DNA of 10,068 bases. It comes from Chloroflexota bacterium. Its GTDB lineage: Bacteria; Chloroflexota; Dehalococcoidia; SHYM01. Position 1 is the stretch's first letter. Each line of letters opens with the position of its first letter. The notes under the pieces were generated by a model. That model was not told the DNA's origin. It saw only the letters and a program-made list of their open reading frames with translations, and ran no database searches. The position numbers and the translations under genes are program-made. Positions 1 through 5,852 of this stretch are shown piece after piece. The stretch is from positions 1-10,068 of the forward strand of contig JACQGV010000107.1 of assembly GCA_016199375.1 (NCBI GenBank), read 5' to 3'.

Positions 1-88
1 GGTTGGGGGACACCCCCAAACCCCTGCCAGAGTCCCGAAGGGTCGGGACTCTGGATACCCCCCAGGAAGACCTTCGCAACCGGCTCTA
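1..88 (+). repeat. Right part of inverted-repeat element, copy 1 (cut by window edge)
   Basis: This stretch aligns with the last two-thirds of the two nearly complete copies at 3330-3486 and 7857-8019. It begins inside the second internal hairpin (arms 3-9 and 13-19, loop 10-12). A perfect 12-bp stem follows (27-38 with 43-54, four-base loop). A degraded right end finishes in CTCTAG at 84-89. The TTATTGGATA core of the right inverted end, seen in the other copies, is not recognisable here, so this copy has decayed. It lies downstream of the minus-strand DsbA-like gene, where the 12-bp hairpin could help end transcription, although no T run follows it. Bases 89-166 hold nothing I recognise. 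Confidence 0.7.
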
Positions 89-166
89 GTAATTGTAGGC
101 TTTTGGCCGACGGGGGGCAATGGACGCGCCCGGCGGGCCGCAGGTTTCGGCACGGTAGCCTGCCGC

Positions 167-1009
167 CTACTTGCGTACGGTCCGGCGCGGAGGCGCGGCG
201 AGCCACACGGTCGCTCGCGGCAGCCGCCGGCTCCTGATGGCGCCCGCCGATTCCAGGGCCACCAGGCGGCCGCGGACGCGGGCCAGGGGCTGCTGGAGCA
301 CGGCCGCCACCTCCTGGGTGGTGGCTGTCTCCACCTGGCGGAGGAAGGACAGCAAGTCGGGCGGCGGACGGCGCTCCAGCCGGCCTCGGGAGACACGCTC
401 CACGGCCTCCTCGTAGGCGGCGTAGGGCTTCCAGCCCTCCAGCTTCACCTCCCGCCCATCCAGGCGGACGAACACCGTCGGGAAACCGGCGACGCCCAGA
501 CGGTGGCCCTCGCGCACATCCTCGAAGAAGGCCTCCTTGGCGCGGCCGCTCTCGATGGCGTCCTCCAGGGCGCCCACGCGCAGCCCCAGCGCGCCCGCCA
601 GGTCAAGGAGCACCGGATACTCGCCGATGTTGCGCCCCTCCAGCAGCGCCGCCTCGCGCAGGCGGCGCAGGTAGCGGTCAGCCAGGGCCGGGTCCTGGAA
701 CTGGGCGGCCTTGTAGGCGATGTTGGCGGGCCAGGTGGACTCGGGCGGGTTGCGGCGCCACAGGGCAGGGTCAATGGGCATCCCCACCTTCCGGGACACC
801 TCGAGCCAGTAGCGCGCGATCTGGCGGGCGCGGCGGGCCATGTAGGCCCTGCCCACCAGCCACTCCAGGCTGGGGATGATGCCGCCCATCCTGCGGGTGA
901 CCTGTAGCTGGGGGCCATAGGTCACCTGGAGTCGGCGCAGGGTGGGCTCCAGGCCCCAGCACCAGGAGCAGGCGGGGTCGGTATGATGGACCACGTCAAC
1001 AATCGCCAT
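167..1009 (-). CDS. DsbA/FrnE-family thioredoxin-fold oxidoreductase with winged-helix-like C-terminal tail
   Basis: This is a 280-residue protein of the DsbA superfamily, FrnE-like branch, which handles thiol-disulfide exchange. The redox motif CSWC is at residues 14-17 in the context DPACSWCWG, and the usual cis-proline loop is seen as GVAGFPT (Pro177). The helical insertion lies between them. I see no signal peptide or membrane segment, so it is probably cytoplasmic like FrnE. The start at 1009 places the first strand directly before CSWC. It has GCGAGG upstream at useful spacing and sits about 19 nt downstream of a TATAAT box. A longer reading to 1144 would run through the promoter and into cmk. 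Residues about 216-271 go beyond the usual fold: TTQEVAAVLQQPLARVRGRL, then a second helix and a basic strand, resemble a winged helix-turn-helix. The gene is divergent from cmk. The family call is firm; the exact substrate is unknown. Confidence 0.85.
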   Translation of the reverse strand: MAIVDVVHHTDPACSWCWGLEPTLRRLQVTYGPQLQVTRRMGGIIPSLEWLVGRAYMARRARQIARYWLEVSRKVGMPIDPALWRRNPPESTWPANIAYKAAQFQDPALADRYLRRLREAALLEGRNIGEYPVLLDLAGALGLRVGALEDAIESGRAKEAFFEDVREGHRLGVAGFPTVFVRLDGREVKLEGWKPYAAYEEAVERVSRGRLERRPPPDLLSFLRQVETATTQEVAAVLQQPLARVRGRLVALESAGAIRSRRLPRATVWLAAPPRRTVRK

Positions 1010-1027
1010 GGGGGCCTCGCTCTGCGC

Positions 1028-1033
1028 ATTATA
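1028..1033 (-). promoter_or_regulatory. -10 box (TATAAT) of the DsbA-like gene
   Basis: On the minus strand these six bases read TATAAT, a perfect sigma-70-type -10 hexamer, 18 nt before the ATG at 1009. No good -35 hexamer is present. At 17-bp spacing the position (1051-1056) is occupied by one arm of the palindrome at 1041-1056, which suggests activator-dependent or repressible transcription. Confidence 0.6.
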
Positions 1034-1040
1034 GGCCGCG

Positions 1041-1056
1041 CCCAAGGCAGCTTGGG
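1041..1056. promoter_or_regulatory. Palindrome between divergent promoters, candidate operator
   Basis: CCCAAG, a four-base centre GCAG and CTTGGG form a perfect 6-bp dyad. It lies between two outward-facing TATAAT boxes (minus strand 1028-1033, plus strand 1070-1075) and covers the expected -35 positions of both. This is the usual place for a dimeric regulator to control both genes. The regulator is unknown; the winged-helix-like tail of the adjacent DsbA-type protein is one candidate. The dyad is short, so chance cannot be excluded. Confidence 0.4.
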
Positions 1057-1066
1057 AAGAGGCCCA

Positions 1067-1075
1067 TGCTATAAT
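1067..1075 (+). promoter_or_regulatory. Extended -10 promoter of the cmk operon
   Basis: The sequence TGCTATAAT matches the extended -10 form (TGn followed by TATAAT). That form can work without a good -35, and none is seen at 17-bp spacing. Transcription would start near 1082, giving a short leader of about 25 nt before the TTG start of cmk at 1107. Confidence 0.6.
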
Positions 1076-1106
1076 TCGACCCGAAGCAAACCTTATAGGA
1101 GTAGGC

Positions 1107-1799
1107 TTGAGCCAGGGGCCCGGCCCGGCCACCGTAATCGCCATTGACGGCCCGGTGGCGGCTGGTAAAACGACTATCGGCTCGGCGGTGGCGCAGCGTC
1201 TGGGCTATCGTTTCCTCGACACGGGCAGCATGTACCGGGCGCTGACCTGGCTGGCGCTCCAGCGCGGCATCAGTCCGGAGGATGGAGCGGCGCTGGGACG
1301 GCTGGCCGCGGAAACGACGATGGCGCCGCCGGCGACGGGGGCTCCGGGGAAGGTGGCTCTGGTGGTGAACGGGGCGCCTCTGGGGCCCGAGCTGCGGAGC
1401 GCCGGGGTGGAGCGCGCGGTCTCGGCGGTATCGCGGCACCCCCAGGTGCGGCAGGCGCTGGTGGCGCGCCAGCGGGAGATCGCCCGCGGCGGACGCCTGG
1501 TGATGGTGGGGCGCGATATCGGTACTGTGGTCATGCCCGACGCCCCCCTTAAGGTCTACCTGGACGCCTCACCCCAGGAGCGGGCCCGCCGGCGCCAGCG
1601 GGAGCAGGCGCAGCAGGGCGAGCCGGCGGATCCGAGCTCCGTCCTGGAGGAGCTAGCGCGCCGGGACCGTCTGGACAGCCAGCGGTCGCTCTCCCCGCTC
1701 CAGCCCGCCCCCGATGCCCGCGTCATTGATACCCAGGGACTGACCCCGGAGGAGGTGGTGGAGCAGGTGCTAAAGTTGTTGGGTAGGGTGGAGGTGTGA
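1107..1799 (+). CDS. cmk: Cytidylate kinase
   Basis: This 230-residue enzyme phosphorylates CMP and dCMP to the diphosphates using ATP, in pyrimidine salvage and lipid-precursor supply. The P-loop reads GPVAAGKT (residues 15-22). The CMP-binding segment FLDTGSMYRALTW is at 37-49, GRDIGTVVMPDAPLKVYLDA at 135-154, and the lid region has the conserved arginines of RRDRLDSQRSLSPL. The C-terminus carries the family pattern DARVIDTQGLTPEEVVEQVL. Length is typical. The start is TTG at 1107, with TAGGAG five bases upstream; no ATG or GTG lies in a suitable place. The stop overlaps the GTG of the next gene in GTGA, indicating translational coupling. It is the first gene of an operon with plsC and ispH. 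The cmk/ispH neighbourhood is common in bacteria. Confidence 0.95.
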   Translation: MSQGPGPATVIAIDGPVAAGKTTIGSAVAQRLGYRFLDTGSMYRALTWLALQRGISPEDGAALGRLAAETTMAPPATGAPGKVALVVNGAPLGPELRSAGVERAVSAVSRHPQVRQALVARQREIARGGRLVMVGRDIGTVVMPDAPLKVYLDASPQERARRRQREQAQQGEPADPSSVLEELARRDRLDSQRSLSPLQPAPDARVIDTQGLTPEEVVEQVLKLLGRVEV

Positions 1800-2494
1800 A
1801 AACTCTCTATTCCCCCCTGAGGGCGGTGACAGTGGTCCTCCTGCGGCTGTTTGCCCGCTGGCGGGTGGAGGGGCTGGAGCACCTGCCGTCCGGGCCCCTT
1901 ATCATCGCCTCGAACCACCTCTCGCTGGTAGACCCGCCCCTGCTGGTGGCGAGCCTGACGCGACGGGTGCGGTTCATCGCCAAGCGAGAGGCCTTCTTCA
2001 ACCCCTTAATGGCCCCGCTGTTGCTGGCAGGCCAGTCCATACCGCTGAACCGCGGCGCGGTGGACCGCCGCGCCCTGGCCACCGCCGAGGCCCACATCAA
2101 GGCTGGAGGAGCCCTGGCCCTCTTCCCCGAAGGGCAGCGGAGCCGCAACGGCCAGCTGCAGCCGGGGAAGGCGGGCGTGGGATTCCTGGCGCTGCGGACA
2201 GGGGCACCCCTGTTGCCCGTGGCCATCACCGGCACGGAACGGCTGCGCTGGCCCTGGCAGGCCCTGCTGCGGCCTGCCGTCACGGTGCGGTTCGGGGCGC
2301 CTTTCTCCGTGGGCGGGCCGGTGGAGAGACCGGAGCGACAGTCGGCCCAGGCCCGCACCGATGAGATAATGGAGCATATAGCGGCGCTACTGCCGGAGCC
2401 GCGCCGGGGGGCCTATGGGGGGCTCGTAGACGGGGCCAGGACGGCGACGCCCCTGGGCCTGGCCTACGAGCAAGGGACCGAGGATGCAAGTTAG
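1796..2494 (+). CDS. plsC: 1-acyl-sn-glycerol-3-phosphate acyltransferase
   Basis: This 232-residue membrane-associated acyltransferase converts lysophosphatidate to phosphatidate in phospholipid synthesis. The catalytic HX4D motif is present as NHLSLVD (His41, Asp46). The glycerol-phosphate binding motif FPEGQRS is at 110-116, and the late PVAITG motif at 141-146. Hydrophobic stretches near residues 8-19 and 72-80 fit peripheral membrane attachment. The GTG start at 1796 sits in a GTGA overlap with the cmk stop, with GGTGGAGG just upstream. The 3' end overlaps ispH by 11 nt. The last 30 residues or so are less conserved in character and carry no motif. The family is clear; acyl preference cannot be read from sequence. 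Confidence 0.93.
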   Translation: MKTLYSPLRAVTVVLLRLFARWRVEGLEHLPSGPLIIASNHLSLVDPPLLVASLTRRVRFIAKREAFFNPLMAPLLLAGQSIPLNRGAVDRRALATAEAHIKAGGALALFPEGQRSRNGQLQPGKAGVGFLALRTGAPLLPVAITGTERLRWPWQALLRPAVTVRFGAPFSVGGPVERPERQSAQARTDEIMEHIAALLPEPRRGAYGGLVDGARTATPLGLAYEQGTEDAS

Positions 2495-3332
2495 GCTAGC
2501 GCGGGAGTACGGCTTCTGCTTCGGGGTGCGGCGCGCCATCGAGCTGATGGAGACCACGGCCATGCAGGGGGCGGTGGACAGCTTCGGGCCCGTCGTCCAT
2601 AACCCCCAGGTTGTGCAGAAGCTGTCCACCAAGGGCGTCACCGTCATAGACAACCTGGCCAACGCGCGCAGCAGCCAGGTGGCCATCACCGCCCACGGCG
2701 TGGGTCCCGATGTCATCGCGGAGATGCAGCAGCGGGGGCTGGAGGTGGTGGACGCCACTTGCCCCATCGTTAGCATCTCCCAGAAGAATGCCCGGCGCCT
2801 CATTGACGACGGCTACTTTGTGGTCATCTACGGCGACGCCAACCACAGAGAGGTCAAGGGCGTGCTGGGGTGGTGTCGCGGCCAGGCCATCGCCACCACC
2901 AACCTTGCCGATGTAGTGGCCCTGGAGGACGGGATGCCGCGGCGGCTGGGGCTCCTCTCCCAGACGACCCAGAACCCGACCGCCTTCGCCAACTTCGTGA
3001 ACCAGGTCATGGGGGCGCTCCTGGACCGGGTGGACCAGGTAGAGGTGGTGAGCACGCTCTGCAACGCCACCTCCAAGCAACAGGTCGCGGCCCTGGAGCT
3101 GGCCGCCGAGGTGGAGGCCATGGTGGTGGTGGGCGGCAAGCAGTCCGCCAACACCAAACACCTGGCGGAGGTGGCCGCGGCCAAGGGCCTGCCCACCCAC
3201 CACATCGAGAGCGCCGCCGATCTGCGTCCGGAGTGGTTCTGCGGCCTCCAGGTGGTGGGCGTGACCGCCGGCGCCTCCACTCCGGATGACGTCGTCCAGG
3301 ACGTGGTGGCCCGCCTGCAGGAGATGGGCTAG
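2484..3332 (+). CDS. ispH: 4-hydroxy-3-methylbut-2-enyl diphosphate reductase
   Basis: IspH (LytB) carries out the last step of the MEP pathway, reducing HMBPP to IPP and DMAPP with an Fe-S cluster. All three cluster cysteines are present: Cys12 (GFCFGVRRA), Cys93 (DATCPIV) and Cys193 (STLCNATSKQQ). Substrate and proton-relay residues are His39, His71, His121 and Glu123 (NHREVKG), Thr161 (SQTTQ), Ser221/Asn223 (SANTKH) and Ser265 (ASTPDDV). Length, 282 residues, matches short bacterial IspH. The ATG at 2484 lies inside the end of plsC with AAGGGA upstream, and no longer start makes sense because the N-terminal strand leads straight into Cys12. Its stop codon TAG forms the first three bases of repeat copy 2. 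The gene shows the organism makes isoprenoids by the MEP route. Confidence 0.97.
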   Translation: MQVRLAREYGFCFGVRRAIELMETTAMQGAVDSFGPVVHNPQVVQKLSTKGVTVIDNLANARSSQVAITAHGVGPDVIAEMQQRGLEVVDATCPIVSISQKNARRLIDDGYFVVIYGDANHREVKGVLGWCRGQAIATTNLADVVALEDGMPRRLGLLSQTTQNPTAFANFVNQVMGALLDRVDQVEVVSTLCNATSKQQVAALELAAEVEAMVVVGGKQSANTKHLAEVAAAKGLPTHHIESAADLRPEWFCGLQVVGVTAGASTPDDVVQDVVARLQEMG

Positions 3333-3486
3333 GGGCCTATCCAACAACCCTCACCCCCTGTCCCCCTCTCCCTGGGCAGGGAGAGGGGGGAAGAAAGGGT
3401 AACTGGGGGATACCCCCAGACCCCCGCCAGAAGGGGCTTTGCCCCCTCTGGATTCTCCCATGGGGACCGTTATTGGATAAGCTCTA
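3330..3486 (+). repeat. Inverted-repeat element, copy 2 (nearly complete, MITE-like)
   Basis: The element is about 157 nt, with imperfect inverted ends: the left end reads TAGGGGCCTATCCAACAAC (3330-3348), and the complement of the right end reads TAGAGCTTATCCAATAAC (from 3469-3486). Inside are three hairpins. H1 is a perfect 12-bp stem (3362-3373 with 3378-3389), H2 a perfect 7-bp stem (3403-3409 with 3413-3419), and H3 an 11-bp stem with one mismatch (3427-3437 with 3441-3451). It fills most of the ispH-glmS gap. Copy 3 is nearly identical over the first 95 bases after the left end. No coding capacity is seen, so any movement would need a transposase supplied elsewhere. Hairpin H1 could also act as a terminator after ispH, but there is no T run. 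Confidence 0.8.
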
Positions 3487-3535
3487 GGGGCGGGCCCGAT
3501 CAAGGCGCCGCCCGCTTCCGAGGTGGGAATAGCGT

Positions 3536-5383
3536 ATGTGCGGCATCGTGGGCTACGTGGGGAAACGCCCCGCCCTACCCATCCTCCTGGAGGGGCTGAA
3601 GCGGCTGGAGTACCGGGGCTACGATAGCGCCGGCATCGCCGTCATCACCCCCCGGGGCGAGCTGGCCCTGGACAAGGCGGTGGGCAAGCTGAGGGCGCTG
3701 GAGGGCTCCACCAGGGCCCGCGCCCTGCCGGGCACCATCGGCATCGGCCACACCCGCTGGGCGACCCACGGCAAGCCCAGCCAGGTGAACGCCCACCCCC
3801 ATACCGACGGGGAGGGGCGGGTGGCCGTCATCCACAACGGGATCGTCGAGAACTACCTGGAGCTGAAGCGCGAGCTGGCCGCCCAGGGCCGGCGCTTCGT
3901 CTCCGAGACTGACACCGAGGTACTGCCCCATCTCATCGCCGGGTTCATGGCCCAGGGGGTGGGGCTGGCCGAGGCGGTGCGGGCGACCCTGGGCCGCATC
4001 CGCGGCGCCCATGCCATTGTGGCGCTAAGCCCCCAGGAGCCCGGCGTGATCGTGGCAGCGCGACTGGGCCACGCCGGCGCCGTGGTGATAGGCTACGGGG
4101 AGGGGGAGATGTTCGTCTCCAGTGACCTGCCGGCCCTCCTTCCCCATACCAGGCGCATCGCTGTTTTGGGCAACGGCGAGGTAGCCACCGTGACCGCGGC
4201 AGGAGCCAGCTACTGCGACAGCCAGGGGCGTGCCGTGGTGAAGGAGCCCCAGACCTCGTCCCTGGACCCCCTCTCGGCGGCCAAGGGCGGCTACAAGCAC
4301 TTCATGCTCAAGGAGATCTCGGAGCAGCCGGAGGTGGTGCTCGACTCCTTGCGGGGCCGGGTGTTGTTCGATCCCCCCACCATCCTCGCCGACCAGGAGG
4401 TGCCCTTCACTGCGGCCGAGGCGCGACGCCTGCGGCGGGCGGTCCTGGTGGGCATGGGGACCAGCCTCCATGCGGCCATGGTCGGGCGGCTGATGCTGGA
4501 GCAGATCGCGGGGCTGCCCGCGGAGGTGGACAATGCCTCCGAGCTGCGCTACCGGGACCCGCCCCTGGACCGGCAAGACCTCGTGGTTGCCGTCACCCAG
4601 TCGGGCGAGACGGTGGACACGCTGGCGGCCATGGTGAACGCCAAGCAGAAGGGGGCGCGGCAGCTCGCCATCTGCAACGTGCCCGGGAGCCAGGCGACTC
4701 AGGTGGCGGAGGGCACCATCTCCATCCGCGCCGGCCTGGAGATCGGGGTCGCCAGCACCAAGACCTTCGTCGGCTCCATGCTGGCCCTGTACCTCCTGGC
4801 CATCCACCTGGGCAGGCTCCGCGGCACCGTGGACCCGCCCCGCCTCCAGGAGCTGGTGCGTGACCTGGCGCCGCTGCCCGCCGCCATGGGGCGCCTCCTG
4901 GAGCGCCAGGACGAGTACCGCGCCCTGGCCCAGCGCTTCTCCAGCTCCGAGCACTTCCTGTTCCTGGGGCGGGGCATTCAGCACCCCATCGCCATGGAAG
5001 GGGCGCTGAAGCTCAAGGAAGTGAGCTACATCCATGCCGAGGGCTACGCGGCCGGCGAGATGAAACACGGCCCCATCGCCCTGATAGACCGGTCGCTGCC
5101 GGTGGTGGCCATCGCCGTCCGCGACGCCCTGTACGACAAGATGCTCAGCAACATCTTCGAGGTGAAGGCCCGGGACGGCATCGTCATCGCCCTGGGCACC
5201 GAGGGAGACCAGGAGCTCGGGGAGCGCGCCGACCACGTCATCTGGGTGCCCCCGGCCTCGCCCTGGCTGGCGCCGCTCCTGACGGTGGTGCCTTTGCAAT
5301 GCCTGGCCTACGAGATCGCGGTGCGGCGCGGCTGCGACGTGGACCAGCCCCGGAACCTGGCGAAGACGGTGACGGTGGAATAG
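3536..5383 (+). CDS. glmS: Glutamine-fructose-6-phosphate aminotransferase (isomerizing)
   Basis: GlmS makes glucosamine-6-phosphate from fructose-6-phosphate and glutamine, the entry step to UDP-GlcNAc and the cell envelope. At 615 residues it is the usual length. The class II glutamine amidotransferase domain (about 2-225) starts with the Cys2 nucleophile in MCGIVGYVG. It shows HTRWATHG (Arg74), HNGIVENY (Asn101, Gly102) and SETDTE (Asp126). Two SIS domains follow: GMGTSLHAA (307-315) and TQSGETVDT (354-362) in the first, then EVSYIHAEGYAAGEMKHGP in the second. The C-terminus ends DQPRNLAKTVTVE, which places the catalytic lysine. The start is fixed by Cys2. GAGGTGGG at 3520-3527 is the likely ribosome site. 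It stands alone after repeat copy 2, and its promoter is not obvious. Confidence 0.97.
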   Translation: MCGIVGYVGKRPALPILLEGLKRLEYRGYDSAGIAVITPRGELALDKAVGKLRALEGSTRARALPGTIGIGHTRWATHGKPSQVNAHPHTDGEGRVAVIHNGIVENYLELKRELAAQGRRFVSETDTEVLPHLIAGFMAQGVGLAEAVRATLGRIRGAHAIVALSPQEPGVIVAARLGHAGAVVIGYGEGEMFVSSDLPALLPHTRRIAVLGNGEVATVTAAGASYCDSQGRAVVKEPQTSSLDPLSAAKGGYKHFMLKEISEQPEVVLDSLRGRVLFDPPTILADQEVPFTAAEARRLRRAVLVGMGTSLHAAMVGRLMLEQIAGLPAEVDNASELRYRDPPLDRQDLVVAVTQSGETVDTLAAMVNAKQKGARQLAICNVPGSQATQVAEGTISIRAGLEIGVASTKTFVGSMLALYLLAIHLGRLRGTVDPPRLQELVRDLAPLPAAMGRLLERQDEYRALAQRFSSSEHFLFLGRGIQHPIAMEGALKLKEVSYIHAEGYAAGEMKHGPIALIDRSLPVVAIAVRDALYDKMLSNIFEVKARDGIVIALGTEGDQELGERADHVIWVPPASPWLAPLLTVVPLQCLAYEIAVRRGCDVDQPRNLAKTVTVE

Positions 5384-5390
5384 GCGCCCC

Positions 5391-5421
5391 TTGCGGGCCC
5401 CCTTTACAGCTTCGCTATAAT
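5391..5421 (+). promoter_or_regulatory. Promoter of the 77-residue orphan gene
   Basis: A perfect TATAAT (5416-5421) lies 19 bp after TTGCGG (5391-5396), in the short gap after the glmS stop. The spacer is a little long and the -35 only partly matches. Transcription would start near 5428, about 24 nt before the ATG at 5452, with AGGAGGTG between. The same arrangement is seen before cmk. Confidence 0.6.
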
Positions 5422-5451
5422 CGCTCTGGAAGCTCCCTAGGAGGTGCCGCG

Positions 5452-5685
5452 ATGCCCGCAGCCCAGCCCCCGGTGTCCAAGTTCGGGATCTACATGAACA
5501 AGCAGACCTGCTACTGCGTCCGCATCAACTCGCCCTACTGGCTCCCGGAGGAGAAGGAAGGCTGGGTGATGGTGACCCCGGAGGTCAACGCCACCATCCT
5601 CAAGATCCGGGAGGAGGCGGTCAAGAAGAAGCTGGTCAAGGCCGACGACAAGGACAAGGTCGTCTGGGAGCCCATCAAAGCCTAG
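5452..5685 (+). CDS. Small protein of unknown function (77 aa)
   Basis: I do not recognise this protein. It has a very strong ribosome site (AGGAGGTG at 5439-5446, five bases before the ATG) and its own TATAAT promoter, so it is very likely expressed. The ATG at 5452 is the only start that uses this site. The N-terminal half has a hydrophobic and aromatic run with a CYC pair (Cys20 and Cys22) and NSPYW. The middle reads EKEGWVMVTPEVNATILKI, and the C-terminal third is rich in lysine and acidic residues (REEAVKKKLVKADDKDK), likely one amphipathic helix ending in a VVWEPI strand. There is no signal peptide or membrane segment. It sits between glmS and rlmD-maf with no operon partner. A nucleic-acid or protein-binding role is possible but not shown. 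Confidence 0.75.
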   Translation: MPAAQPPVSKFGIYMNKQTCYCVRINSPYWLPEEKEGWVMVTPEVNATILKIREEAVKKKLVKADDKDKVVWEPIKA

Positions 5686-5745
5686 GCTGTCACAAAACCC
5701 TTCACCCTCGTGCCCCCTCTCCCTGGCAAGGGAAGGAGGCAGAAG
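5683..5745 (+). repeat. Decayed 5' part of the inverted-repeat element (copy 4)
   Basis: From the TAG stop of the small gene, the sequence TAGGCTGTCACAAAACCC matches the left end of copies 2 and 3 (TAGGGGCCTATCCAACAACCC) with gaps and substitutions. It continues through CACCCTCGTGCCCCCTCTCC into a weakened H1 hairpin (inner arms 5721-5724 with 5729-5732). After about 5745 the similarity is lost, and H2, H3 and the right inverted end are missing. The remaining 5746-5852 gap shows one small dyad (GGCTGG at 5795-5800 with CCAGCC at 5809-5814) and no convincing gene. Confidence 0.5.
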
Positions 5746-5852
5746 GCGCGGTGCCGGTTCCCGCTGCGCCTCCGCGCTCTGAGCATGCCTGCCCGGCTGG
5801 CTCTCGCCCCAGCCGTTATCTGACCCTCCCATCAGTGCTAACCTGGGGTGCT

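Noticed and set aside
1010..1144. Longer N-terminus for the DsbA-like gene (start at 1144)
   Set aside because: The extension would run through the divergent promoters and into the cmk coding sequence. Homologs start just before the CSWC strand.
2496..3347. Long antisense frame opposite ispH (283 codons)
   Set aside because: It is a shadow of a GC-rich gene: His/Gly/Leu-rich low-complexity translation without motifs.
3329..3490. CTAGGGG on both sides of repeat copy 2 as a 7-bp target duplication
   Set aside because: The left CTAGGGG overlaps the inverted end itself, and copy 3 has no matching flanking repeat, so the match may simply reflect the ends.
3333..3535. glmS ribozyme before glmS
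   Set aside because: The gap is explained by repeat copy 2, and I could not find the ribozyme's core segments near the start codon.
4025..5299. Long antisense frame opposite glmS (424 codons)
   Set aside because: It is likewise a compositional shadow of glmS, with no recognisable domain and no ribosome site.
5751..5852. Upstream ATG giving 34 more residues to the RlmD-Maf protein
   Set aside because: The extension is Pro/Ser-rich intergenic sequence without family similarity, starting just after a repeat remnant. It also lacks a ribosome site.
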